Source: a virus. From it: DNA of 38,487 nucleotides. Each line of letters begins with the position of its first letter. Position 1 is the stretch's first letter. The DNA is taken from positions 1 through 38,487 of the IMG/VR virus record IMGVR_UViG_3300042401_001086; one strand, 5' to 3'. Below the pieces are notes generated by a model that saw only the letters and a list, made by a program, of their open reading frames with translations, was not told the DNA's origin and made no database searches. This document shows, piece by piece, positions 16,600 to 22,788 of this stretch. The position numbers were made by a program, and so were the translations under genes.

Positions 16600-17154
16600 A
16601 TGGAAGCAATGGAAGCAATCGGAATGAATGAAGTAGGATTTTTACTTTCTAAAATTCAAAATGAAATCAAGGTTAATAAAAACCAATGGAATGCATTCGG
16701 TAAATATAAATACCGCTCAGTAGAGGATATTCAGGTAGCATTAAAACCAATCTGTTTGAAATATGAGAGTGCGGTTATCCTGACAGACGAATCATTTGAG
16801 TTGTGTGGAATACCAGTAGTTAGAGCAACCGCAAGATTTGTATGCCCATTCGGAGAGATAGTTGTTACTGCTGATGCAGGAGTTGATGTGCATCAAAAAG
16901 GTATGAATTATGCTCAGGCATTCGGAGCGAGTTCGTCATACGCAAGAAAATATGCGCTTGGGGGGTTGCTACTTTTAGACGATGTTGCTGATGCAGATGC
17001 TACTGAAAAGCACGACAAATCAGAAATAAAAGGATTGACTGATGCTCAGGTGAAATCTGCAATTGAAAAAGGAAATAAGCAGAAAGTATTGGAAGGAAAC
17101 GGAACAAAATGGATTCTTACAGATTTACAAATTAAATCATTGAAAGGTGAGTAA
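16600..17154 (+). CDS. erf: ERF-family single-strand DNA annealing protein
   Basis: 184 residues. It shows the ERF signatures: GKYKYRSVEDIQVALKPI near residue 28, and AQAFGASSSYARKYALGGLL with LLDDVADADAT near 107-137. The C-terminus is short and lysine-rich. ERF proteins anneal complementary single strands during phage recombination and genome circularisation. The YqaJ-type exonuclease at 17824 would supply the single-stranded substrate. Its stop codon TAA is also the first part of the palindromic element at 17152. Confidence 0.88.
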   Translation: MEAMEAIGMNEVGFLLSKIQNEIKVNKNQWNAFGKYKYRSVEDIQVALKPICLKYESAVILTDESFELCGIPVVRATARFVCPFGEIVVTADAGVDVHQKGMNYAQAFGASSSYARKYALGGLLLLDDVADADATEKHDKSEIKGLTDAQVKSAIEKGNKQKVLEGNGTKWILTDLQIKSLKGE

Positions 17155-17229
17155 CGGTCGGGTGCTTGGCGAAGTGGCTTTGTGTGTTGGCTTTGAGCGT
17201 TGGGAAGCCATTTTGCCAAACACCTGTTA
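17152..17229. repeat. Large imperfect palindrome (element A), attC-like
   Basis: TAAC...GTTA ends enclose nested arms: GGTG/CACC (17161-17164 with 17221-17224) and a 15-bp arm, TTGGCGAAGTGGCTT (17166-17180) with AAGCCATTTTGCCAA (17205-17219), including two G-U pairs. It is clearly richer in G+C than its surroundings. The outer right end GTTATCGGAA is complementary to 17552-17561 rather than to its own left end. It may serve as a terminator-like hairpin for erf, but there is no T run. Confidence 0.7.
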
Positions 17230-17265
17230 TCGGAAGCCTTTTATTCACAATCAAATTTTAAAACA

Positions 17266-17532
17266 ATGATACAAGTAACAGTTGACGGAAAAACAAGGGT
17301 AATAAGGGGTAAGCAAATCCATTACCAAACAGAAAATGATTTAGAATGTACTTACAAAGACCACCTTATTTGCATTGCGAAACAAGAAGCTACAAACGAC
17401 TTCTATATTACAGTAAGAGATAAGACTGGAATGTATGCAGTTCAAGGTGGTTTTGGTGGTGATTATTGTCGCTACGGAATTGAAACTATTGAAGACTGTT
17501 TGGTAATGTGTATCAAAAACATTCTTCTGTAA
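17266..17532 (+). CDS. Small hypothetical protein, candidate cassette-borne gene
   Basis: 88 residues from the ATG at 17266. A TTG-type start at 17200 would read through the palindrome and is unlikely. It has a beta-rich N-terminus (IQVTVDGKTRVIRGKQIHY), then FYITVRDKTGMYAVQGGFGG and DYCRYGIETIEDCLVMCI. It is bracketed by GTTATCGGAA (17226) and its reverse complement (17552), as if inserted as a unit. It touches the next gene by a 1-base overlap (TAATG). I do not recognise a family with known function. Confidence 0.6.
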   Translation: MIQVTVDGKTRVIRGKQIHYQTENDLECTYKDHLICIAKQEATNDFYITVRDKTGMYAVQGGFGGDYCRYGIETIEDCLVMCIKNILL

Positions 17533-17798
17533 TGTCGGGGTCTTTTAAGGTTTCCGATAACATTGTGTATTGGCGAATGAAAGATGGTAGAAAAATATCC
17601 ATAGATGATATGGATATTAACCATCTGCGTAACTCTCTAAAAATGGTTGTTAGAGGTCTTGAAAGATTGGAGCAGGAACAACTAAGAAAGAGGTCAAAGC
17701 CTAAATTCGAATTGCGTGGAGATATAGCCCAGGATCATTTTGATATTATGATGGATAATGAGTGGGCAGATGAAATGAATTATCATCAAGGATTGTAA
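17532..17798 (+). CDS. Small hypothetical protein (conserved-looking DMD-NHL motif)
   Basis: 88 residues from the ATG at 17532; an internal ATG at 17578 could also be the start. The core YWRMKDGRKISIDDMDINHL is followed by RNSLKMVVRGLERLE. It looks like a compact conserved module, followed by a charged C-terminal helix. The coding DNA around 17584-17626 is itself a strong palindrome (GATGGT...ACCATC, AATATCCAT...ATGGATATT). Function unknown; it sits between erf and the exonuclease. Confidence 0.55.
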   Translation: MSGSFKVSDNIVYWRMKDGRKISIDDMDINHLRNSLKMVVRGLERLEQEQLRKRSKPKFELRGDIAQDHFDIMMDNEWADEMNYHQGL

Positions 17799-17823
17799 TT
17801 ATTAATTTTTAAAATAAAGCAAA

Positions 17824-18441
17824 ATGGTAGAAGTAAATGTAGAACAAAGAACACCTGAATGGATTCAGTATCGCTTAGGAAAGATAACTGGAACAAGATT
17901 GAAAGAAGTATTAAGGGCAGATAATTTGCCTTTGTTATACGAAATGATTGGTGAGATTGTGAGTAAGCAAATCGAAGAAATCCCAATGAATAAAGCAATG
18001 CAACGTGGAGTTGATTTAGAGCCAATTGTTCGTCAGATGTATCAGGATAAGTTTGGAGAAATAGTTGAGGAAGTTGGTTTCTGTTTGTCAGATGAAAATG
18101 ATTACTTAGCATTATCCCCTGATGGATTCACATTGGATAGAAAGGGTGCTATCGAAATCAAATGCCCAAGTACAAAAACACATATCAAGTATATCTTAGA
18201 TGATAGAATCCCTACTGAATACTTACCACAAGTATGTATGTACTTTATCGTTAATACAGAGTTGGAATGGCTTGATTTTGTTACTTACGATGATAGATGT
18301 GAATCAATCCCAATGTATGTAATTCACGTAACAAGAGAGGAGATTTCCGACAAGATTTTCGAATACAAAACTAAGATTGATAAGTTTATCGAAAAGTTTG
18401 AGAAATACTACTCAAAATTAAGTTCTAAATTACTGTTCTAA
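17824..18441 (+). CDS. YqaJ-type (lambda exonuclease fold) recombination exonuclease
   Basis: 205 residues. The PD-(D/E)XK layout of the YqaJ family is clear: RTPEWIQYRLGKITGTRL at the N-terminus, RGVDLEPIVRQMY (conserved Glu), LSPDGF (catalytic Asp), AIEIKCPS (E-x-K) and YLPQVCMYF (conserved Gln). It resects double-stranded ends to make single strands for the ERF protein. Its stop overlaps the next start (TAATG). Confidence 0.87.
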   Translation: MVEVNVEQRTPEWIQYRLGKITGTRLKEVLRADNLPLLYEMIGEIVSKQIEEIPMNKAMQRGVDLEPIVRQMYQDKFGEIVEEVGFCLSDENDYLALSPDGFTLDRKGAIEIKCPSTKTHIKYILDDRIPTEYLPQVCMYFIVNTELEWLDFVTYDDRCESIPMYVIHVTREEISDKIFEYKTKIDKFIEKFEKYYSKLSSKLLF

Positions 18442-18887
18442 TGAATAGGTTGGAAGATATTTATCACGCATCTACATTAGATGTAATGCGTGATAATTAC
18501 ACAGAATGGATTAATAATTTAAATAAATCAGAAATGGAAAATACAGTTTTTAAAGTTGGAGATAGAGTTTACCATATTACATATGGTTGGGGTGTCATAA
18601 AAGAAATTCAAGATAGTATGATAACTGTTGATTTTAATGGAGAAAATGTATACGGATTTAGTGATGGTAATTTATTTTCTTTCACAGAATACACCCTACA
18701 AGGGTTTAGCCAAGAAAGACCAATTGAACTTCCTGAGGTTGGAGAGTTATGTTTGGTAAGGGATAATAACAATCATTTTTGGGTTGCAAAAACATTTTGT
18801 AGTTACAATCCAAAAAATACATTTCCGTATACAATGGTAGACAAGATGTCTTATAGAGATATGAAGCGAATTAAAATACTTGACTAA
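18441..18887 (+). CDS. Hypothetical protein with Tudor/KOW-like segment
   Basis: 148 residues. Residues about 33-65 (FKVGDRVYHITYGWGVIKEI, then DSMITVDFNG) have the look of the small beta-barrel found at the C-termini of UvrD-like helicases and CarD-like proteins. The C-terminal half (LPEVGELCLVRDNNNHFWVA ... DMKRIKILD) is a pattern seen in small phage proteins. It is coupled to YqaJ and to the RlpA-like gene by 1-base overlaps. It could interact with transcription or repair proteins; this is speculative. Confidence 0.55.
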   Translation: MNRLEDIYHASTLDVMRDNYTEWINNLNKSEMENTVFKVGDRVYHITYGWGVIKEIQDSMITVDFNGENVYGFSDGNLFSFTEYTLQGFSQERPIELPEVGELCLVRDNNNHFWVAKTFCSYNPKNTFPYTMVDKMSYRDMKRIKILD

Positions 18888-19183
18888 TGAAAATAATCGG
18901 ATTATTGATTTTAACGTACATTCTCACAAGTTGGGAGTGTACGTTCTACGGAAGGGCATTTCAAGGCAATTACACCTACTCAGGAGAGATTTTCGATATG
19001 AATGAAATGACTTGTGCCAGTAATGTGTTTCAGATGGGTTTAAAACTAAAAGTTACCAATATTGAAAACGGAAAAAGCGTAATAGTTAGGGTTACGGATA
19101 AGGGAGCAATGCCGGATCACGTGATAGACTTATCAGAAGGTGCTTTTAAAAAAAATCGCGAATTTAAAACAAGGAAGAATTAA
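18887..19183 (+). CDS. RlpA-like double-psi beta-barrel protein, C-terminus displaced by an A8 frameshift
   Basis: 98 residues in the zero frame. A hydrophobic N-terminus (MKIIGLLILTYILTSW) looks like a signal or anchor. The RlpA pattern follows: C-T-F-Y-G-R-A-F-x-G, TYSGEIFDMNEMTCAS, LKVTNIENGKSVIVRVTDKG and VIDLSEGAF. After FKK the zero frame ends in an unlikely tail. One base of shift at the A8 run (19149-19156) gives IANLKQGRIKVRIHPTLKKR plus L and ends at 19220, the expected end of an RlpA barrel. RlpA proteins bind or cut peptidoglycan; here it may help lysis or alter the envelope. Its placement among early genes is unusual. Confidence 0.7.
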   Translation: MKIIGLLILTYILTSWECTFYGRAFQGNYTYSGEIFDMNEMTCASNVFQMGLKLKVTNIENGKSVIVRVTDKGAMPDHVIDLSEGAFKKNREFKTRKN

Positions 19184-19215
19184 AGTAAGAATACACCCAA
19201 CATTAAAGAAAAGAT

Positions 19216-19281
19216 TATAACATTTTGCAACTATACGCATCTTGGATATGTACGTTTTTGCGTATAGATGCTGTTAGGTGC
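19216..19281. repeat. Palindromic element B, attC-like
   Basis: TAACA (19218-19222) and TGTTA (19272-19276) flank GCA/TGC (19227-19229 and 19269-19271) and a perfect 9-bp arm, CTATACGCA (19231-19239) with TGCGTATAG (19259-19267). The TAA of TAAC is the stop of the frame-corrected RlpA-like gene. The right end GTTAGGTGC (19273-19281) is fully complementary to GCACCTAAC at 19529-19537 beyond the next gene. Confidence 0.7.
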
Positions 19282-19306
19282 AGTATTTAATTTTAAAATA
19301 ATATTT

Positions 19307-19498
19307 ATGTCAAACGAAATAACAACTAAAAGAGAAGATACTATTGAAGTTATAACAATAGATTATTATACAGGTGAAGGTTTAGATGAACTCAACATTT
19401 CAATTTACAATAAACTATGTGGAGATTTAGCTAACATTTGTTTAAACGAATCAGAAGTAAGGAAATTAAGAGATTTACTTAATGAATGGATACAATAA
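19307..19498 (+). CDS. Small acidic hypothetical protein, candidate cassette-borne gene
   Basis: 63 residues from the ATG at 19307. An in-frame ATG at 19268 lies within the palindrome and is less likely. It has a beta-rich N-terminus (TIEVITIDYYTG) and a helical C-terminus with NESEVRKLRDLLNEWIQ, a pattern like small Bacteroidota phage proteins. It lies alone between palindromes B and C and is bracketed by the 9-bp inverted repeat GTTAGGTGC / GCACCTAAC. Function unknown. Confidence 0.58.
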   Translation: MSNEITTKREDTIEVITIDYYTGEGLDELNISIYNKLCGDLANICLNESEVRKLRDLLNEWIQ

Positions 19499-19504
19499 TA
19501 AATG

Positions 19505-19583
19505 TCGTTCGGGTGCATATGTAATATTGCACCTAACGAAGAAATAAGCAATCGTTTTAATGTTGCTTATGGAATGTTATAAG
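19505..19583. repeat. Palindromic element C, attC-like
   Basis: A first hairpin uses GGTGC (19512-19516) and GCACC (19529-19533). The second is TAAC (19534-19537) ... GTTA (19576-19579) enclosing the perfect 8-bp arms ATAAGCAA (19544-19551) and TTGCTTAT (19563-19570). Its right end TGTTATAA (19575-19582) is complementary to TTATAACA in element B (19215-19222). The element has no coding frame. Confidence 0.7.
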
Positions 19584-19601
19584 ATTTAAAATTGAAAAGT
19601 A

Positions 19602-19736
19602 ATGCACGAAAAGAAAGAAATAATAATAGCGATTAATTACGTTTTAATGCACTTAGATGAGTTAAAAGCACAAGCTATTAAAGAAGTAACAACAGTAGGC
19701 GAATTATATTATAAAATGAAGTATGAAAGCAAGTGA
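19602..19736 (+). CDS. Small helical hypothetical protein
   Basis: 44 residues, MHEKKEIIIAINYVLMHLDE followed by a helical tail ending YKMKYESK. It starts 19 bases after element C and overlaps the next gene by 14 bases. It has a good helical pattern, but it is short and unrecognised. Confidence 0.45.
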   Translation: MHEKKEIIIAINYVLMHLDELKAQAIKEVTTVGELYYKMKYESK

Positions 19737-20085
19737 ATTAAGAATTGGAAATTTAGTTGATTGGAACGGAGAAATAGCTAAAGTAAGTCAAATATTGGAA
19801 TTAGAAGTTGGTTTTAAATGTGGTGAATCTGATTTAACTAAAGCTATTAAACCAATACCACTAACAGAAGAATGGTTATTGAATTTTGGGTTTAAAAAAT
19901 GTGAAAATGGTTGGAAAACATTATCTATTTGCAATGATTGGACTTATTTATCATGGGAAAGATTAGCAGGTATTGAATTATCCGTAAGTAAGCATTCTTG
20001 CATGTTACCAAATATTAACTATGTTCACCAACTTCAAAACCTATACTTTACTTTAACTGGTGAAGAATTAAAAATAAAGCAATAG
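19723..20085 (+). CDS. Conserved Bacteroidota small protein (KASELRIGN family)
   Basis: 120 residues. Three features form a pattern I recognise from many small proteins of Bacteroidota genomes and phages: the opening MKASELRIGNLVDWNGE, the middle IKPIPLTEEWLLNFGFKK, and the end VHQLQNLYFTLTGEEL. Their function is, to my knowledge, not established. The start overlaps the previous small gene by 14 bases. Its presence supports a Bacteroidota host. Confidence 0.75.
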   Translation: MKASELRIGNLVDWNGEIAKVSQILELEVGFKCGESDLTKAIKPIPLTEEWLLNFGFKKCENGWKTLSICNDWTYLSWERLAGIELSVSKHSCMLPNINYVHQLQNLYFTLTGEELKIKQ

Positions 20086-20087
20086 TT

Positions 20088-20315
20088 ATGAAAAAGTGCT
20101 TTAGTTGTAAACGTAAATATCCTTTGTTTATGTACCATATAAACAACTCAACATACCAAAGACCTGCGGATAAAGGAGTATGTATTGAGTGCCGAGTATG
20201 TGGATATAAAAGAGCCTTAGAAAACAAAGGTTGGCTGCAACGAATTGACGGAAAGTTTACATTCGTAAATGCGACAAGAAAAGAAATATTAATTAAATTT
20301 TGGTGGAAAAAATGA
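20088..20315 (+). CDS. Small zinc-finger-like protein
   Basis: 75 residues with C-F-S-C at 4-7 and CIECRVC near 31-37, a four-Cys arrangement typical of zinc ribbons. Lys, Arg and Trp are abundant. It is coupled to the next gene by an ATGA overlap. Probably nucleic-acid binding; no family assigned. Confidence 0.6.
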   Translation: MKKCFSCKRKYPLFMYHINNSTYQRPADKGVCIECRVCGYKRALENKGWLQRIDGKFTFVNATRKEILIKFWWKK

Positions 20316-20671
20316 CGAATTTAAGCGTTCCTGAGAGCCTTGCGATAGATATATCCAAAAATGTACAAAAGTACCGCAAATTGAATAAAAACTATCAAAA
20401 TATTAAGTTTAAGAAGTTACCACTATCAAGACAATTACGAATCAAAGAAATGTTGAGGGTTGGTTACGGAGTTTACGAAATAATGAAGAAGGAAAGGATT
20501 CTTGTTTCCTGCTTACTTCAAGTTCAGGCAGAGGTTCAAAAATCAAGCAGTAGAATGATGATTGGGAGCAAGACCGAAGAATACGCAACCGAAGAAGAAA
20601 TGCTAACTGAATTCAAGTGTACATACGATGATTTAAGTGAGCAAGAGAAAAATATTTACAATTTAACATAG
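20312..20671 (+). CDS. Hypothetical protein with possible helix-turn-helix
   Basis: 119 residues from the ATG at 20312 (ATGA overlap); a TTG at 20300 is in frame but less likely. The basic N-terminal half contains LPLSRQLRIKEMLRVGYGVY followed by EIMKKERI, which could form a helix-turn-helix. The C-terminus is acidic (KTEEYATEEEMLTEFKCTYD). It may be a small regulator of early genes; this is uncertain. Confidence 0.55.
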   Translation: MTNLSVPESLAIDISKNVQKYRKLNKNYQNIKFKKLPLSRQLRIKEMLRVGYGVYEIMKKERILVSCLLQVQAEVQKSSSRMMIGSKTEEYATEEEMLTEFKCTYDDLSEQEKNIYNLT

Positions 20672-20676
20672 TTGAA

Positions 20677-20865
20677 ATGATGTTATTCGATATTGAACCA
20701 TTGGAAAAGCCACAACAAATAGGTTGGGTATGGTATGATAAGATGAATTTAGTAGAGAAGAAGAAATTCATCAAGAATGTAAAAATAAAAGACTTTTTCA
20801 ACGAATTTCTGTATCGAAAATTCAATGATTTTGATTCTTTTTTAAGTCAAGCAACAAGAAAATAA
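20677..20865 (+). CDS. Small hypothetical protein
   Basis: 62 residues. The N-terminal IEPLEKPQQIGWVWYDKMN is followed by a lysine-rich helix and an aromatic C-terminus (FNEFLYRKFNDFDSF). It starts five bases after the preceding stop. No family recognised. Confidence 0.5.
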   Translation: MMLFDIEPLEKPQQIGWVWYDKMNLVEKKKFIKNVKIKDFFNEFLYRKFNDFDSFLSQATRK

Positions 20866-20871
20866 TTTAAA

Positions 20872-20985
20872 ATGAAGTCAAGAATTTTTGGTATAGCCAT
20901 TCTATTAGCACTAATAGCCAGTTGTGCCACTCACAAAAAGTGTGATGCATATGGAAATGGAAAGATTTACAATAAGCCTGATTAA
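20872..20985 (+). CDS. Small lipoprotein
   Basis: 37 residues with a signal sequence (RIFGIAILLALIAS) and a lipobox, L-I-A-S-C, giving a mature peptide of about 20 residues beginning CATHKKCDAYGNG. Short lipoproteins with the C-A-T/S-x-K-K-x-C-D-A-Y-G pattern are common in Bacteroidota. In a phage it could act in superinfection exclusion or at the outer membrane during lysis. Part of its coding DNA (20881-20900) is repeated three times downstream. The terminator begins within its last codons. Confidence 0.65.
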   Translation: MKSRIFGIAILLALIASCATHKKCDAYGNGKIYNKPD

Positions 20986-21109
20986 GTTCAGGCTTTTTTT
21001 TGCTCAGGAATTTTTGGTATAGCCATCGCGTATGATTACGAATTTCATCAGGAATTTTCGGTATAGCGATCTGCTCAGGAATCTGCTCAGGAATTTTTGG
21101 TATAGCGGT
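20881..21109. repeat. Degenerate repeats of a 22-bp unit
   Basis: CAGGAATTTTTGGTATAGCC and close variants occur at 21005-21026, 21049-21070 and 21088-21109. A related copy (AGAATTTTTGGTATAGCCAT) lies inside the lipoprotein gene at 20881-20900. Copies differ at one to three positions and are spaced 39 to 124 bases apart. GCTCAGGA is repeated between them. The copies downstream of the terminator are not part of a gene I can support. Confidence 0.7.
20974..21001 (+). terminator. Intrinsic terminator overlapping the end of the lipoprotein gene
   Basis: AAGCCTGA (20974-20981) pairs perfectly with TCAGGCTT (20988-20995) around the loop TTAAGT. A run of eight T residues (20994-21001) follows. The left arm encodes the last residues and the loop carries the stop codon. 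The same loop sequence is used by the terminator at 22903. Confidence 0.85.
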
Positions 21110-21377
21110 AGCATATGGGCAGGAAAAAAGTATAGAGAAAAAAAATAGATCATCAGAAAAAAAAATAAAAAAACCAAACCTGGATCTGCCAGTATTTTGA
21201 TCAGAAAGTTGACAGTATTTTAATCAACCTGAATCAGGATTTTTTTTCAATTTTATTGATTAAATTTTAACCTATTTAGAATCAGTTTAAATTAATAAAA
21301 TATTGTAAAATAGCGATGTGTATATTTGCACAACTAAATATTAACACTAACTTTGTGGAAACAAAACGATAAAACAG
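21002..21377 (+). other. Non-coding region with repeats and promoter
   Basis: No supported gene. It holds the 22-bp repeats up to 21109. A purine-rich, A-run-rich stretch follows (21120-21172), then two related strings, CCAGTATTTTGATCA near 21189 and ACAGTATTTTAATCA near 21212. A weak CCTGAATCAGG hairpin with a T8 run lies near 21228-21247. The promoter at 21321 closes the region. Open frames here lack starts or normal composition. Confidence 0.6.
21321..21328 (+). promoter_or_regulatory. Probable -7 element for the 21378-22854 genes
   Basis: TATATTTG is a full match to TAnnTTTG, about 50 bases upstream of the ATG at 21378. The nearest TTG (21303-21305) is only 15 bases upstream, so the -33 part is poor. 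The leader between is A-rich. Confidence 0.6.
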
Positions 21378-21539
21378 ATGAAAAAATTAGCGTTAAAAAT
21401 TTGTCAATATAACGGACAAAAGGGAACAGAAAAACAAATTGAGAAATGTATCAAAAATTTTGGTGGCTCAATTCAATTAATGATTCAATTTGCACAAAAT
21501 AGAATTGATGTTGAAGCGGAAGAAATCAAAAAAGAATGA
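21378..21539 (+). CDS. Small hypothetical protein
   Basis: 53 residues: a basic first half (MKKLALKICQYNGQKGTEKQ) and a helical second half (GGSIQLMIQFAQNRIDVEAE). It is the first gene behind the 21321 promoter. Its last 32 bases overlap the start of the next gene in another frame. No family recognised. Confidence 0.5.
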   Translation: MKKLALKICQYNGQKGTEKQIEKCIKNFGGSIQLMIQFAQNRIDVEAEEIKKE

Positions 21540-21774
21540 AGACTTTTTAAGAATATCAGAAGATAGAACACAGATAGAAACCACGCAAGGGGTGAAAATT
21601 GACATTCAGGAAGCCAAAATACTTTACAAAATGATTCAGGAAGGCAAAGACATCAAAGGACTAAGAATAAGCAATTATACAATAATTTCAATAAACGGAA
21701 CTTTAAAAATAGGTTGCCACAAAATAAATATTAAAAACGTACATCAGATAGGTAAACAAATAATTAACTTTTAA
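21508..21774 (+). CDS. Small hypothetical protein
   Basis: 88 residues from the ATG at 21508; a TTG at 21490 is also in frame. It has a basic N-terminus (LKRKKSKKNEDF), a middle helix (QEAKILYKMIQEGKDI), and a beta-rich C-terminus (NYTIISINGTLKIGCHKINI). Function unknown. Confidence 0.5.
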   Translation: MLKRKKSKKNEDFLRISEDRTQIETTQGVKIDIQEAKILYKMIQEGKDIKGLRISNYTIISINGTLKIGCHKINIKNVHQIGKQIINF

Positions 21775-21786
21775 TAATTAAATAAG

Positions 21787-22143
21787 ATGAAAAATTTTAA
21801 AGTAACAATTATCACAGATGTTTTTGTTGATAGTTTTGAAGATGGTGAATTGAATCAGGTGAATAGTTTTATGAATAGTTATGTGATTCAGGAAGAAACC
21901 CCACTAAAAGCAATTCAGGAAGTATTTACAAATAAGATGTTTTATTCATTCGATGAAAAACACGCTTACATAGATGAAGAAAATGAAAAAACTTTGTTCT
22001 ACTCTCATTTAGTTGATGACGATTATAATGAAGTTCTACACTCAGAAGAAAAGCACAAACGATGGAAGAAAGGAAAGGAAAAACTTTTTTCAGCAAATCA
22101 CGAAGTAAGAGTACGAGAATTAACAACCTCAAAAATTTATTAA
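21787..22143 (+). CDS. Hypothetical protein
   Basis: 118 residues. It begins MKNFKVTIITDVFVDSFEDG, then has a helix with FMNSYVIQEETPLKAIQEVF, an acidic middle and a basic C-terminus. The second gene after it in this run (22471) opens in a similar way and also ends in a short strand-helix module. A small host-directed early protein is a fair guess; no family recognised. Confidence 0.55.
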   Translation: MKNFKVTIITDVFVDSFEDGELNQVNSFMNSYVIQEETPLKAIQEVFTNKMFYSFDEKHAYIDEENEKTLFYSHLVDDDYNEVLHSEEKHKRWKKGKEKLFSANHEVRVRELTTSKIY

Positions 22144-22144
22144 G

Positions 22145-22453
22145 ATGAATTTAGAATTCAAAATAAAGTCTTTGCCTGAATACGATAGATATGTTTTTTA
22201 TGTGGTAAAGAATAACAAAATAACGCATATAGACTTTAAACAAGGTATTGACGTAGACTATGAAGGTGACATTATCAGCACTTTTTTAGAAGGTGTAAAC
22301 GATAAAAATCCAATTATTGACATCTACAATAATTTAATCAATCAGGCGCACTACTTAGAAAATAATTTTCAAAGTTTTAATGAATTACACAAAGTTAACT
22401 ATGCAATTGAACTTTATTCAATAGCGTATATATATCAAATAATTAAATATTAA
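22145..22453 (+). CDS. Hypothetical protein
   Basis: 102 residues with an alternating strand pattern at the N-terminus (LEFKIKSLPEYDRYVFYVV) and a helical C-terminus (NELHKVNYAIELYSIAYIYQ). It starts one base after the previous stop. No family recognised. Confidence 0.55.
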   Translation: MNLEFKIKSLPEYDRYVFYVVKNNKITHIDFKQGIDVDYEGDIISTFLEGVNDKNPIIDIYNNLINQAHYLENNFQSFNELHKVNYAIELYSIAYIYQIIKY

Positions 22454-22470
22454 TATTAAATCAAATCACT

Positions 22471-22758
22471 ATGAAGACATTTGAGATATTCAGAAACGGA
22501 ACGCACCACGCAACAATAAAAGCAAAGTCAAAGCGTGAAGCAACAAACGAATATAGTGCGCAAGTTGGTAACAATAACTTTACCATCTATGAAGTAAAGC
22601 ACTATAAATTCATTTACTTAGATAAGTATAACAACGAACTACATTCAGAAGTAAATACCTTTGAAGACATTCAGGAAGCGCGAAGCATAGCAAAAGATAT
22701 ACATCAGAATAGTATGCTAAACGACTTGAAAATAATCAAAGTAATCAGAGAATATTAA
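22471..22758 (+). CDS. Hypothetical protein
   Basis: 95 residues: MKTFEIFRNGTHHATIKAKS followed by KREATNEYSAQVG, a strand-helix-strand pattern that is then loosely repeated (FIYLDKYNNELHSEVNTFED, then IQEARSIAKDI). This could be two copies of a small alpha/beta unit. It belongs to the 21378-22854 operon. Function unknown. Confidence 0.55.
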   Translation: MKTFEIFRNGTHHATIKAKSKREATNEYSAQVGNNNFTIYEVKHYKFIYLDKYNNELHSEVNTFEDIQEARSIAKDIHQNSMLNDLKIIKVIREY

Positions 22759-22788
22759 TTAAATAACTTTAAAAAATACATAATCAAT

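Noticed and set aside
20881-21109. CRISPR array
   Set aside because: Repeat units vary in sequence and spacing, one copy is within a gene, and there are no uniform spacers or cas genes.
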